Shown here: positions 21,858 through 30,601 of the stretch, piece after piece | Position numbering within the stretch: the first letter of the stretch is position 1 | How the letters are laid out: each line of letters opens with the position of its first letter | From: Pseudomonas sp. TH15 | GTDB lineage: Bacteria; Pseudomonadota; Gammaproteobacteria; Pseudomonadales; Pseudomonadaceae | NCBI RefSeq assembly: GCF_016651105.1 | Contig: NZ_JAEKEL010000001.1 | Coordinates: 2,222,001-2,286,000, forward strand | Reading direction: 5' to 3' | DNA length: 64,000 nucleotides | Notes under the pieces: generated by a model | The model's database searches: none | The model's input: only the letters and a program-made list of their open reading frames with translations | Told to the model about the DNA's origin: nothing | Program-made: the position numbers and the translations under genes

Positions 21858-22361
21858 TTAAGGCCGAATCTCGATCATCGTGCCATCCGGCACAAGTCCC
21901 CAGACCTCGCGCATGTCCATGTTGCGCATGGCGATGCAGCCGTCGGTCCAGTCCAGGGTGTGGAACAGGTTTTCCGGGTAGTCGTAGGTGTCGGGGGTGC
22001 CGTGGATCATGATCATGCCGCCGGGATCGACGCCTTCGCGCCGGGAGCGAGCGGAATCGGCAATGTTCGGGTAGGAGATGTGCATCGCCAGGTTGAAACG
22101 GTCACTGACCTTGCGCCAATCCACCCAGTAAAAACCCTCTGGCGTGCGCTTGTCGCCTTCCATCAGCTTCGCGCCCCGGGGTTGTTTGCCCAAGGAGATA
22201 CGGTAGGTTCGTAGCGGCTTGCCGTCGGCGATCAATTGCAATTGATGGGCGGATTTGAGTATCAGCACTTTTTCGATGGGCTTGCCATCCAGAGTGACCA
22301 CGGTGGAGGCCTGGGACACGACAACGAATGACAGGCAAAACAGGGCAAGCAACCAGCGCAT
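21858..22361 (-). CDS. L,D-transpeptidase (YkuD domain), periplasmic
   Basis: A 167-residue protein with a signal peptide (MRWLLALFCLSFVVVSQAS) and one YkuD catalytic domain. The domain carries IMIHGTPD and the active-site motif HTLDWTDGCIAMRN, where Cys is the nucleophile. Such enzymes make 3-3 peptidoglycan crosslinks or attach proteins to it. Small forms such as this (E. coli YafK-like) are also reported to hydrolyse. The motif has Asp where the commoner SHGC form has His. The gene is monocistronic. Which reaction it performs is not shown by sequence. Confidence 0.85.
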   Translation of the reverse strand: MRWLLALFCLSFVVVSQASTVVTLDGKPIEKVLILKSAHQLQLIADGKPLRTYRISLGKQPRGAKLMEGDKRTPEGFYWVDWRKVSDRFNLAMHISYPNIADSARSRREGVDPGGMIMIHGTPDTYDYPENLFHTLDWTDGCIAMRNMDMREVWGLVPDGTMIEIRP

Positions 22362-22413
22362 TGAAACGATATCCCTAGAGGTGTCGCGACTATTTATAAG
22401 TACTGATAAGAGC

Positions 22414-22965
22414 TTAGATGATGGCTGGCTGAGTCAGTGGCGGAATCGACTCGGAACGCACCGGGTAGACCTCCGTCTGCCGGTCAGCGAAGAAGCATTC
22501 TAAAGTACGGCCCACCGTGCGGAAAGCCAGCTCGGACCAAGGGATATCGGCTTCTTCGAAAAGCTGCACTTCCAGGCTCTCGGGGCCGGCGCAAAAGTCC
22601 AGGTCCACCAGCTCGGCGCGGAAGAATACATGCACCTGACTGATGTGCGGCACATCAATCAGCGTATAGATGCTCAGGTTGCGGACCCGGGCGCAGGCTT
22701 CTTCGGCGGTCTCGCGCACGGCGGCCTGCTCGACAGTCTCGCCGTTTTCCATGAAGCCGGCAGGCAGCGTCCAGTAGCCGAGTCGTGGCTCGATGGCTCG
22801 CCGGCACAGCAACACCTTCGAGCCCCAGGTCGCGACGCAACCGGCGACGATATTGGGGTTCTGATAGTGAATGGTCTGACAGCTGTCACAGACAAATCGC
22901 AGGCGCGAATCGCCTTCGGGAATGCGCTGGGTGACCGGGTTGCCGCACTGGCTGCAAAATTTCAT
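22414..22965 (-). CDS. Nudix hydrolase with N-terminal zinc ribbon
   Basis: A 183-residue protein with a four-cysteine zinc ribbon at the N-terminus (CSQCGNPV and CDSCQTIHYQNP) and a Nudix domain. The Nudix box is GFMENGETVEQAAVRETAEEA, with the metal-binding REXXEE intact and a variant residue at the following Gly. Zn-ribbon Nudix proteins hydrolyse NADH or similar dinucleotides in NudC, but this protein is shorter than NudC, and the substrate is unknown. The start ATG 22965 places the ribbon at the very N-terminus. An upstream frame to 23079 has no support. Confidence 0.85.
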   Translation of the reverse strand: MKFCSQCGNPVTQRIPEGDSRLRFVCDSCQTIHYQNPNIVAGCVATWGSKVLLCRRAIEPRLGYWTLPAGFMENGETVEQAAVRETAEEACARVRNLSIYTLIDVPHISQVHVFFRAELVDLDFCAGPESLEVQLFEEADIPWSELAFRTVGRTLECFFADRQTEVYPVRSESIPPLTQPAII

Positions 22966-23085
22966 GCTTGGGTTCCTGAATGCTGCGCCTATCTTGGCGT
23001 GCGGCAGTGTCTGTCGGCAAGTTGTCGTTTCGCGACATGCGGTAGTTCGGGGGTTGGGCGGTCGGTGTGATTGGTGCATGATGCA

Positions 23086-23246
23086 TAGGGTCTGTTGACG
23101 TTTGCTGGCGAACCGCGTTGCAGTGCCAACGCGTGCGAGGCAAGGCGCGGGATGCAGCTAATGTCTGTTTCCTTGGCAAATCCCGCAACGCAGCATCGCG
23201 CGCGTTGGCGCGCAACGCGGTCGTCAGCAAACGTCAACAGACCCTA
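23086..23246. mobile_element. MITE-like 161-bp inverted-repeat element
   Basis: The ends are perfect inverted repeats for 22 bp (TAGGGTCTGTTGACGTTTGC plus two) and continue with few changes for about 45 bp (CGACCGCGTTGCxxxGCCAACGCG). The inside has no start-supported ORF. The element lies between divergent Nudix genes, about 120 bp upstream of one and 22 bp upstream of the other, so it may carry or displace their promoters. No obvious target-site duplication beyond 2 bp (CA) is seen. The transposase family is not identifiable from the sequence. Confidence 0.6.
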
Positions 23247-23268
23247 CAGGCACAGATCGAGAACACTC

Positions 23269-23868
23269 ATGCTGGACGAGCTACTGCATCGGGTAAGCAA
23301 CCACACGCCACGCACCCTGGAAACCGACAAGCGTTTCCCCGAGGCGGCGGTACTCGTGCCGATCACCCGCAGTGACGAACCGGAACTGGTTCTGACCCTG
23401 CGCGCCAGCGGGCTCTCGACCCATGGCGGCGAAGTCGCCTTCCCCGGCGGGCGACGCGACCCCGAAGACCCTGACCTTATTTTCACTGCCTTGCGCGAAG
23501 CCGAAGAAGAAATCGGCCTGCCGCCGGGGCTGGTGGAAGTGATCGGCCCGCTCAGTCCGCTGATCTCCCTGCACGGCATCAAGGTCACGCCCTATGTCGG
23601 CGTCATTCCTGATTACGTCGAATACCTGGCCAACGATGCCGAAATTGCGGCTGTGTTCAGCGTGCCTCTGGAGTTCTTTCGAGAAGACCCGCGCGAACAC
23701 ACGCATCGCATCGATTACCAGGGTCGCAGTTGGTATGTGCCGAGCTATCGTTATGGTGAATACAAGATCTGGGGTTTGACCGCGATCATGATCGTCGAGT
23801 TGATCAACCTGCTTTATGACGCCGACATCAGCCTGCACCACCCACCCAAAAGCTTTATCAATATTTGA
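23269..23868 (+). CDS. CoA pyrophosphatase-type Nudix hydrolase
   Basis: A 199-residue Nudix protein related to NudL/YeaB. It has the family stretch [20 protein letters not shown] followed by the Nudix box in [13 protein letters not shown]. These enzymes split coenzyme A and its derivatives to 3',5'-ADP and phosphopantetheine. ATG 23269 is chosen; the frame open to 23095 runs through the inverted-repeat element. The gamma-carbonic anhydrase gene follows 55 bp downstream. The exact substrate is inferred from family only. Confidence 0.85.
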   Translation: MLDELLHRVSNHTPRTLETDKRFPEAAVLVPITRSDEPELVLTLRASGLSTHGGEVAFPGGRRDPEDPDLIFTALREAEEEIGLPPGLVEVIGPLSPLISLHGIKVTPYVGVIPDYVEYLANDAEIAAVFSVPLEFFREDPREHTHRIDYQGRSWYVPSYRYGEYKIWGLTAIMIVELINLLYDADISLHHPPKSFINI

Positions 23869-23923
23869 AGCCATCTTTCGTATGGCAAGACAGCGCGGCT
23901 GCCTGAGCCTTGAGGACAATAAG

Positions 23924-24448
23924 ATGAAATATCGCCTGGGCGACGCCCGCGTCGAAACCCATCCACAGAGCTGGGTTGCCCCCAATGCTGTGCTGGTGGG
24001 CAAGGTCAAGCTGGAAGAGGGCGCCAATGTCTGGTTCAACGCCGTGTTGCGTGGCGACAATGAACTGATCCTGATCGGCAAGAACAGCAACGTCCAGGAC
24101 GGCACGGTGATGCACACCGACATGGGCTACCCGCTGATCATCGGCACCGGCGTGACCATCGGCCACAACGCCATGCTCCACGGGTGCACGGTGGGCGACT
24201 ACAGCCTGATCGGCATCAACGCGGTGATCCTCAACGGCGCGAAAATCGGCAAGAACTGCATCATCGGCGCCAACTCGCTGATCGGTGAAGGCAAGGAGAT
24301 CCCGGACGGTTCGCTGGTCATGGGCTCGCCGGGCAAGGTTGTGCGCGAACTCACCGAGCCACAGAAGAAAATGCTCGAAGCCAGCGCCGCCCACTATGTG
24401 CATAACTCGCAGCGCTACGCCCGCGATCTGGTCGAGCAGGAAGAATGA
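23924..24448 (+). CDS. Gamma-class carbonic anhydrase family protein
   Basis: A 174-residue left-handed beta-helix protein of the YrdA/CaiE type. It has hexapeptide repeats through residues 15-140 ([39 protein letters not shown]), and the metal-binding His positions ([13 protein letters not shown]) are present. Family members bind zinc, but carbonic anhydrase activity is not shown for most. The start ATG 23924 gives family length. Its end overlaps the next gene (ATGA), so the two are coupled. Confidence 0.88.
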   Translation: MKYRLGDARVETHPQSWVAPNAVLVGKVKLEEGANVWFNAVLRGDNELILIGKNSNVQDGTVMHTDMGYPLIIGTGVTIGHNAMLHGCTVGDYSLIGINAVILNGAKIGKNCIIGANSLIGEGKEIPDGSLVMGSPGKVVRELTEPQKKMLEASAAHYVHNSQRYARDLVEQEE

Positions 24449-24660
24449 ACGCCACTGAACGACCGGTGCTATCCCCCTGCGTAAACATTTGCGCACTGGA
24501 TGAGCAGGATATTTGCACCGGGTGCCAGCGCACGGTGGAAGAGATTACCCGTTGGAGCCGGATGGACAATGCGGAGCGGCGCAAGGTGTTGGGTTTGTGT
24601 CATGAGCGGGCCAAGTCGAGCGGGTTGCTTTGGATGATCGGGGTCAAATCCGATAATTGA
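24445..24660 (+). CDS. DUF1289 small cysteine-rich protein
   Basis: A 71-residue protein with the family pattern [21 protein letters not shown] followed by EIxxW and [11 protein letters not shown]. The four conserved cysteines suggest metal or Fe-S binding. Function unknown. It overlaps the preceding gene by 4 bp (ATGA) and ends just before a REPIN. Confidence 0.9.
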   Translation: MNATERPVLSPCVNICALDEQDICTGCQRTVEEITRWSRMDNAERRKVLGLCHERAKSSGLLWMIGVKSDN

Positions 24661-24664
24661 GGTG

Positions 24665-24757
24665 CGGCCTTCGCGAGCAAGCCCGCTCCCACAGTAGACC
24701 GAGTTGTCTTGGCGGGCGCGGTCCAATGTGGGAGCGGGCTTGCTCGCGAAGAGGCCA
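24665..24757. repeat. REPIN before the VUT-family gene
   Basis: Inverted pair TTCGCGAGCAAGCCCGCTCC and GGAGCGGGCTTGCTCGCGAA with a 44-bp centre. Confidence 0.9.
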
Positions 24758-24837
24758 TCACCCTCACTACCTCTCTTGGCCCAATTCACCTGTCTGAAGT
24801 ACCCTGTCCACCAAACTGACAGGTATCCCCACGCCCC

Positions 24838-25305
24838 ATGCTCTTCCTGATCTCCTACATCAGCAGCGTCGTGCTGATCAACTACGCCTTTTCCACCGCC
24901 CCGCACCTGGACATCATCTGGTCGGCCTGGGGCGGGCTGGTGTTTGTGCTGCGCGACATGGTGCAAACCCGCTTCGGCCACGGCGCCATCGCCGCGATGC
25001 TGGCGGCGCTGGTGCTGTCTTACGTGACGTCCGATCCATCCATCGCCCTGGCCAGTGCCACGGCATTCGCAGTGTCCGAGTGCATCGACTGGCTGGTGTT
25101 CAGCATCACCAAGCGCCCGTTGCACGATCGCCTGTGGATAAGTTCGGCCCTGAGCATTCCCCTCGATACCTTCATCTTCTTTGGCATGATCGGCGCGTTC
25201 ACCCCGGCCGTCATCCTCACCGCCATGGGCTCGAAGTTCGTCGGGGTGACGGCCGTCTGGCTGATCATGGCCTGGCGCCTGCGCAAACAGGCCGTCGCCA
25301 GCTAA
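24838..25305 (+). CDS. VUT-family membrane transporter (preQ0-transporter-like)
   Basis: A 155-residue integral membrane protein with five or six hydrophobic segments. It carries the family-type stretch FVLRDMVQTRFGHG and SATAFAVSECIDWLVFS. The VUT family includes YhhQ, the importer for the queuosine precursor preQ0; this protein is shorter than YhhQ (about 220 residues), so the substrate is open. It lies 99 bp upstream of purT, a purine gene. A link through purine-type compounds is possible but unproven. Confidence 0.75.
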   Translation: MLFLISYISSVVLINYAFSTAPHLDIIWSAWGGLVFVLRDMVQTRFGHGAIAAMLAALVLSYVTSDPSIALASATAFAVSECIDWLVFSITKRPLHDRLWISSALSIPLDTFIFFGMIGAFTPAVILTAMGSKFVGVTAVWLIMAWRLRKQAVAS

Positions 25306-25404
25306 AGCCAAACCCTCAGGTTCATGTAAAATGCCGCGCTTTCTCCCCATGGGAAGCGCGCCAAGCGTTGTTCCCTCGATGATCCGCTTCTTTGAGGACC
25401 TGAG

Positions 25405-26586
25405 ATGACCCGTATCGGAACTCCATTGTCGCCAACCGCGACCCGCGTATTGCTGTGTGGCTGTGGCGAGTTGGGCAAGGAAGTGGTGATCGAGCTGCAA
25501 CGCCTGGGCGTTGAAGTGATTGCCGTCGATCGTTACGCCAACGCGCCGGCCATGCAAGTCGCCCATCGCAGCCATGTGATCAACATGCTCGACGGCGCCG
25601 CCCTGCGTGCCGTAATCGAAGCCGAGAAGCCGCACTTCATCGTGCCGGAAATCGAAGCCATCGCCACCGCGACCCTGGTCGAGCTGGAAGCCGAAGGCTT
25701 CACCGTGATCCCGACCGCGCGCGCCGCGCTGCTGACCATGAACCGCGAAGGCATCCGTCGCCTGGCCGCTGAAGAGCTGGACCTGCCGACCTCGCCGTAC
25801 CACTTCGCCGACACCTTTGAGGATTACAGCAAAGCTGTCGAAGACCTCGGTTTCCCATGCGTGGTCAAACCGGTGATGAGTTCCTCGGGCAAAGGCCAGA
25901 GCCTGCTGCGCAGCGCCGCTGACGTGAAAACCGCGTGGGACTACGCCCAGGAAGGGGGGCGTGCCGGTAAAGGTCGGGTGATCATCGAAGGCTTCATCGA
26001 CTTCGACTACGAAATCACCTTGCTGACTGTGCGTCACGTCGGCGGCACCACGTTCTGCGCGCCGGTCGGTCACCGTCAGGAGAAGGGCGACTACCAGGAA
26101 TCCTGGCAGCCACAAGCCATGAGCCCGATTGCCCTGGCTGAATCCGAGCGCGTCGCCAAAGCCGTGACCGAAGCCTTGGGTGGTCGTGGTCTGTTTGGCG
26201 TCGAGTTGTTCATCAAAGGTGATCAGGTGTGGTTCAGCGAAGTGTCGCCGCGCCCGCATGACACTGGCTTGGTGACCCTGATTTCCCAGGACCTGTCGCA
26301 GTTCGCGCTGCATGCTCGGGCGATTCTGGGGCTGCCGATTCCGTTGATCCGTCAGTTCGGGCCTTCGGCTTCGGCGGTGATTCTGGTGGAAGGGCAGTCG
26401 ACTCAGACCGCTTTCTCCAACCTCGGTGCGGCATTGAGCGAACCGGATACGGCGTTGCGTCTGTTCGGTAAGCCTGAAGTTAACGGTCAGCGCCGGATGG
26501 GCGTGGCGTTGGCACGGGATGAATCGATTGAAGCGGCTCGTGCTAAAGCGACCCGTGCATCTCAGGCTGTTGTAGTAGAGCTGTAA
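25405..26586 (+). CDS. purT: Formate-dependent GAR transformylase
   Basis: ATP-grasp enzyme converting glycinamide ribonucleotide plus formate to FGAR, the folate-independent third step of purine synthesis. At 393 residues it is normal length. It shows the N-terminal nucleotide-binding fold ([20 protein letters not shown]), the ATP-grasp loop [11 protein letters not shown], and [14 protein letters not shown]. The best upstream promoter hint is TAAAAT at 25327-25332, without a clear -35. Its product feeds the step of PurL, which is encoded 14 kb upstream. Confidence 0.97.
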   Translation: MTRIGTPLSPTATRVLLCGCGELGKEVVIELQRLGVEVIAVDRYANAPAMQVAHRSHVINMLDGAALRAVIEAEKPHFIVPEIEAIATATLVELEAEGFTVIPTARAALLTMNREGIRRLAAEELDLPTSPYHFADTFEDYSKAVEDLGFPCVVKPVMSSSGKGQSLLRSAADVKTAWDYAQEGGRAGKGRVIIEGFIDFDYEITLLTVRHVGGTTFCAPVGHRQEKGDYQESWQPQAMSPIALAESERVAKAVTEALGGRGLFGVELFIKGDQVWFSEVSPRPHDTGLVTLISQDLSQFALHARAILGLPIPLIRQFGPSASAVILVEGQSTQTAFSNLGAALSEPDTALRLFGKPEVNGQRRMGVALARDESIEAARAKATRASQAVVVEL

Positions 26587-26597
26587 ACCGAGGCGCG

Positions 26598-26696
26598 GCT
26601 ATCGCGAGCAAGCTCGCTCCCACAGGGTTCTTGGTTGTCCACAGATTGTGTGTACACCCCCGATTCCCATGTGGGAGCGAGCTTGCTCGCGATGGC
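26598..26696. repeat. REPIN between purT and the MFS gene
   Basis: Inverted pair ATCGCGAGCAAGCTCGCTCC and GGAGCGAGCTTGCTCGCGAT around a loop containing TGTGTGTACA. It lies between convergent genes. Confidence 0.9.
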
Positions 26697-26702
26697 GGTC
26701 TA

Positions 26703-28019
26703 TCAGGCCACCCGATTCAAATCGTTGTGACGCGTCTCTTTCAGGCACAGCACCGCTATCAAGCTGAGCACCGCCGCCCCCGACACATACCCGCCGACAT
26801 AACTCAAACCCCCCATCGCCACCAGTTTCTGCGCAAAGAACGGCGCCGCTGAGGCCCCGACTATGCCGCCGAGGTTGTAGGCTGCCGACGCACCGGTATA
26901 GCGCACGTGAGTCGGAAACAGCTCCGGCAACAACGCGCCCATCGGCGCAAATGTCACGCCCATCAGAAACAGCTCGATGCACAAGAACAGCGCCACGCCC
27001 CAGGTCGTGCCGTGGGTCAGCAGCGGTTCCATCAAGAACCCGGACAGAATCGCCAGCACGCCACCGATGATCAGCACTGGTTTGCGCCCGTAACGGTCAC
27101 TGGCCCACGCCGATAAAGGCGTAGCGGCGGCCATGAACAGTACGGCAAAGCACAGCAGCGCGAGGAAGGTTTCGCGGGTGTAGCCCAACGTCGATACGCC
27201 ATAACTCAGGGAAAACACCGTCGAAATATAGAACAGCGCGTAGCAGACCACCATCGACCCGGCACCCAGCAACATCGGCGCCCAGTATTGGCTGAACAGC
27301 TCGACCAGCGGGATCTTCACCCGTTCCTGACGGGCCATGGCATTGGCGAACACCGGAGTTTCGTGGAGTTTGAGGCGCACGTACAGGCCGACCATCACCA
27401 GTAAGGCGCTCAACAGGAACGGAATCCGCCAGCCCCAGGCGCGGAACTGTTCGTCGTTCAGGGTCATGGCCAGCGTCAGGAACAAACCGTTGGCCGCCAG
27501 GAAGCCGATCGAAGGGCCGAGCTGCGGGAACATGCCGAACCAGGCGCGTTTGCCCTTGGGCGCATTCTCCGTTGCTAACAGCGCCGCGCCGCCCCATTCG
27601 CCGCCCAATCCCAGGCCTTGGCCGAAGCGCAGCACACAGAGCAGGATCGGCGCCCAAGCCCCGATGCTGTCGTAACCCGGCAGCACACCAATCAGCGTGG
27701 TGCAGACGCCCATCAGCAGCAACGACGCGACCAGTGTCGATTTGCGCCCAATGCGGTCGCCGAAGTGGCCAAACAGTGCTGAACCCAATGGTCGTGCAAG
27801 GAAGGCAATGCCGAACGTGAGAAACGCCGAGAGCATCTGGGCAGTGCCGGAGGTCTGCGGAAAGAACACCGGCCCGATCACCAGTGCAGCAGCGGTGGCG
27901 TAGACGTAAAAATCGTAGAACTCGATGGCCGTGCCGATAAAACTCGCCGTGGCCACGCGCGTGGCCGAATTGGTCGGTTGGGCAGGCGCGGTGTCGCTGT
28001 AAACGGTGCTGGTCGTCAT
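26703..28019 (-). CDS. MFS transporter, metabolite:H+ symporter (MHS) family
   Basis: A 438-residue inner-membrane carrier with about twelve membrane segments. Family marks are ASFIGTAIEFYDFYVYATAA at the N-terminus, the loop FGHFGDRIGRKSTL between TM2 and TM3, and LGLGGEWGGAALLATENAPKGKR. MHS carriers (ProP, ShiA, KgtP, CitA) import organic acids or osmolytes by proton symport. The substrate cannot be told from sequence. Start ATG 28019 has AGGGA upstream; ATG 28040 in frame is a possible alternative. Confidence 0.88.
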   Translation of the reverse strand: MTTSTVYSDTAPAQPTNSATRVATASFIGTAIEFYDFYVYATAAALVIGPVFFPQTSGTAQMLSAFLTFGIAFLARPLGSALFGHFGDRIGRKSTLVASLLLMGVCTTLIGVLPGYDSIGAWAPILLCVLRFGQGLGLGGEWGGAALLATENAPKGKRAWFGMFPQLGPSIGFLAANGLFLTLAMTLNDEQFRAWGWRIPFLLSALLVMVGLYVRLKLHETPVFANAMARQERVKIPLVELFSQYWAPMLLGAGSMVVCYALFYISTVFSLSYGVSTLGYTRETFLALLCFAVLFMAAATPLSAWASDRYGRKPVLIIGGVLAILSGFLMEPLLTHGTTWGVALFLCIELFLMGVTFAPMGALLPELFPTHVRYTGASAAYNLGGIVGASAAPFFAQKLVAMGGLSYVGGYVSGAAVLSLIAVLCLKETRHNDLNRVA

Positions 28020-28238
28020 GCGGTGATCCCTGACAGTCATGAGCTCCGTTGGAGCGAATTATTATGGTCGAACACCCAGGGATGTGGGATGAGGCGCGAG
28101 CGCTGTTTCGAGTAGGAACAGTCGTCGGAGTACAGCGGAAATGGCCAAAACCGGTCTAGTGCGGGGTAAGCACGCGGTTCGGCGAAGCTTGGGTAAGCTG
28201 ATCCGATTATAGGAAGGGGGCTAACGATTGAACAAGAG

Positions 28239-28320
28239 CAAAAAGATCGCAGCCTGCGGCAGCTCCTACATGGGGACGCATTCCAAATGTAGGAGCTGCC
28301 GCAGGCTGCGATCTTTTGAT
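28239..28320. repeat. REPIN with a near-perfect long stem
   Basis: AAAAGATCGCAGCCTGCGGC ... GCCGCAGGCTGCGATCTTTT arms of about 32 bp pair almost perfectly around a 14-nt loop. It ends directly at the stop of the CNNM/CBS gene, so it probably forms its transcript end. The rest of 28041-28238 is the upstream region of the MFS gene, with no further gene seen. Confidence 0.9.
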
Positions 28321-28321
28321 T

Positions 28322-29566
28322 TTATCTGACAGGCACCAGAGCTGGCACTGAAGAGGTATGCCAGATCAACACCTTGCTCACCCGGTTGTCTTCGGTCTCG
28401 AGAATCTCCAACCGATAACGCCCGATCTTCAGGCAAACCGCGCTTTCGGGAATGGTTTCCAGCGCCTCGGTCACCAAGCCGTTCAGGGTTTTTGGCCCAT
28501 CGCTGGGCAGGTGCCAGCCCAGGCTCTTGTTCAGTTCGCGAATCGACGCCGCGCCCTCAATCACCAGTCGACCATCGGCCTGCGGGTGGACATGTGGGTT
28601 GTCCAGGCTGTGCTCGCTTTCGAACTCGCCGACGATTTCCTCGAGGATATCTTCCAGGGTGACGATGCCAAGCACTTCGCCGTACTCGTCCACCACCATG
28701 CCCAAACGCCGCTGTTGCTTGTGGAAGTTCAGCAGTTGCAGTTGCAGCGGAGTGCTTTCCGGGACGAAGTACGGTTCGTGGCTGGCCGCCAGCAACGCTT
28801 CGACCGTCAGGCTTGCGTCCGGCAGCAGATGGCGGATCTGCCGGGTGTTGAGCACGGCTTCGACCTGGTTGATGTCGCTATGGAACACCGGCAGGCGCGT
28901 GCGGCGGTTTTTGCGCAACTGTTCGATGATCTCTTCGATGGAGTCGTCGAGGTTGATCCCGTCGACCTCACTGCGCGGCACCAGGATGTCGTTGACCGTG
29001 ATGTTGTCCAGGGCGTGGATGCCCGACAGCGCGTGCGGGCGGCAGTTGGCGTGTTCCTGATCGTCGTGGCGCTCCGCCGGCGCCTCGTCTTCGCTCTGTT
29101 GCACCACGTTGACCTTGCGGGCGAACGGTCGCATCAGCAATTGACTGAAGCCATTGAGCAGCCAGGCGATGGGATAGATGATTTTCAGCGGCGCGCCGAG
29201 CAAGGTGTTGCCCAGGCTCAGAATCGCGTCCGGATAGCGTACGGCGAGGGTGCGAGGCAGGTAGTCGGCGAGCACCAACAAGATGGCGCCGGCTCCGAGG
29301 CAGGCGGCCCATGGGCCCTTTTCCGCCCAGGCGAAAATCGCCAGCAATGTGGCGATGACCATGACCAGTGCACGGCACAGGGTGTTGCAGAGGATCAGGC
29401 TGTTGAGCGGGAAGTTCAGCTTCGCCACAGGTTTGTCACTGGCGCGCGACGCCGTGCGTTGGGCCAGCAGGTGCTGTTGCGCGACTTCGATGGCGGTAAA
29501 CAGCCCCGACCACAGAATCAGCAGAACCATCACTGCGAGCATCGGCCCTATGGGCAAGTCGTCCAT
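28322..29566 (-). CDS. CNNM/CBS-domain ion transporter (HlyC/CorC family)
   Basis: A 414-residue protein with an N-terminal DUF21 (CNNM) membrane domain (1-150, four hydrophobic segments), a CBS pair (about 190-310: NDILVPRSEVDGINLDDSIEEI and VDEYGEVLGIVTLEDILEEIVG) and a C-terminal CorC_HlyC domain. Members such as CorB/CorC act in Mg2+ or Co2+ transport or efflux. Its gene lies 12 bp downstream of the CcsA-like gene, so they form an operon. The E. coli YfjD-ypjD pair next to ffh has the same arrangement. Confidence 0.9.
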   Translation of the reverse strand: MDDLPIGPMLAVMVLLILWSGLFTAIEVAQQHLLAQRTASRASDKPVAKLNFPLNSLILCNTLCRALVMVIATLLAIFAWAEKGPWAACLGAGAILLVLADYLPRTLAVRYPDAILSLGNTLLGAPLKIIYPIAWLLNGFSQLLMRPFARKVNVVQQSEDEAPAERHDDQEHANCRPHALSGIHALDNITVNDILVPRSEVDGINLDDSIEEIIEQLRKNRRTRLPVFHSDINQVEAVLNTRQIRHLLPDASLTVEALLAASHEPYFVPESTPLQLQLLNFHKQQRRLGMVVDEYGEVLGIVTLEDILEEIVGEFESEHSLDNPHVHPQADGRLVIEGAASIRELNKSLGWHLPSDGPKTLNGLVTEALETIPESAVCLKIGRYRLEILETEDNRVSKVLIWHTSSVPALVPVR

Positions 29567-29578
29567 TATTGCCGCCCG

Positions 29579-30391
29579 TCAGATGTGCAGAATGTATTCA
29601 CGAACCAGCTTGCTGCCGAAATAGGCCAGCATCAGCAGGCAGAAACCGGCGAGGGTCCAGCGGATCGCCTTATGCCCGCGCCAGCCGAGGCGATTACGGC
29701 CCCAGAGCAATACGCTGAAGACGATCCAGGCCAGGCAGGCCAGCAGGGTCTTGTGTACCAGATGTTGGGCAAACAGGTTCTCGACGAACAGCCAGCCTGA
29801 GATCAGCGACAGCGACAGCAGCGTCCAGCCGGCCCAGAGGAAGCCGAACAGCAGGCTTTCCATGGTTTGCAGCGGCGGGAAGTTCTTGATCAGCCCGGAC
29901 GGATGCTTGTTTTTGAGCTGGTGGTCTTGCACCAGCAACAGCAAGGCCTGGAACACCGCGATGGTGAACATGCCGTAGGCGAGGATCGACAACAGAATGT
30001 GGGCGAGGATGCCTGGCTCCTCATCGATGATCTGCACCGTACCGGCCGGGGCGAACTGTGCCAGCAGCACGGTTGCGGCCCCGAGCGGGAACAGCAACAC
30101 CAGCAGGTTCTCGACCGGAATCCGCGAGCAGGCCAGCAGGGTCAGGGCGATAACCGCCGCGGCAATCAGGCTGGCGGCGCTGAAGAAGTCCAGGCCCAGG
30201 CCGATCGGCGTCAGCAAATGAGTGAACAGACTGGCGCTGTGGGCCAGCACGGCCAATACGCCGAGCGTGACCAACAGGCGCTTGTTCGCCTTGGCGCCAC
30301 TGGCCAGACGAGTGCCCTGATAGAGGGTCGCAGCGGCATATAAGCAGGCGGCGGCGAGGGTAGTAAGCAAACTCGGTGACAAGGGGAGCAT
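29579..30391 (-). CDS. ypjD: CcsA-like inner-membrane protein (YpjD)
   Basis: A 270-residue membrane protein of the cytochrome c assembly (CcsA/CcmC) family with about eight hydrophobic segments. The conserved HILLSILAYGMFTIAVFQALLLL segment and LSGWLF-like region (LISGWLFVENLF) fit the family, and the C-terminal LVHKTLLACLAWIVFS contains the conserved His. Members handle heme, but the YpjD role is not established. It is divergent from ffh, the same neighbourhood as in E. coli. Confidence 0.85.
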   Translation of the reverse strand: MLPLSPSLLTTLAAACLYAAATLYQGTRLASGAKANKRLLVTLGVLAVLAHSASLFTHLLTPIGLGLDFFSAASLIAAAVIALTLLACSRIPVENLLVLLFPLGAATVLLAQFAPAGTVQIIDEEPGILAHILLSILAYGMFTIAVFQALLLLVQDHQLKNKHPSGLIKNFPPLQTMESLLFGFLWAGWTLLSLSLISGWLFVENLFAQHLVHKTLLACLAWIVFSVLLWGRNRLGWRGHKAIRWTLAGFCLLMLAYFGSKLVREYILHI

Positions 30392-30498
30392 AAATCCTGT
30401 TAGGCAAGCCCGAAAGGCGCTGAGTTTGGCATAGAACCCTCATTGCACGAAAGACCATACAACCTGACAGCGAGGTGTCCGCCGGACGCAGTCTTCGC

Positions 30499-30504
30499 TA
30501 TAAT
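30499..30504 (+). promoter_or_regulatory. Probable ffh -10 element
   Basis: A perfect TATAAT lies about 100 bp before ffh in the divergent gap. The -35 position (30476-30481, TGTCCG) is a weak match. Confidence 0.5.
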
Positions 30505-30601
30505 CCGCGACCTGCCCACGCCGCAGGCTCGCCGAGCACATGTTTATTCCGGTCTGGGCCGCCATTATCCCGGTCTACACAGGGCCTGAAAGGATCGCGC
30601 A

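Noticed and set aside
23095..23268. Extended start of the CoA-type Nudix gene
   Set aside because: The extra 58 codons lie inside the inverted-repeat element, and the family N-terminus begins at 23269.
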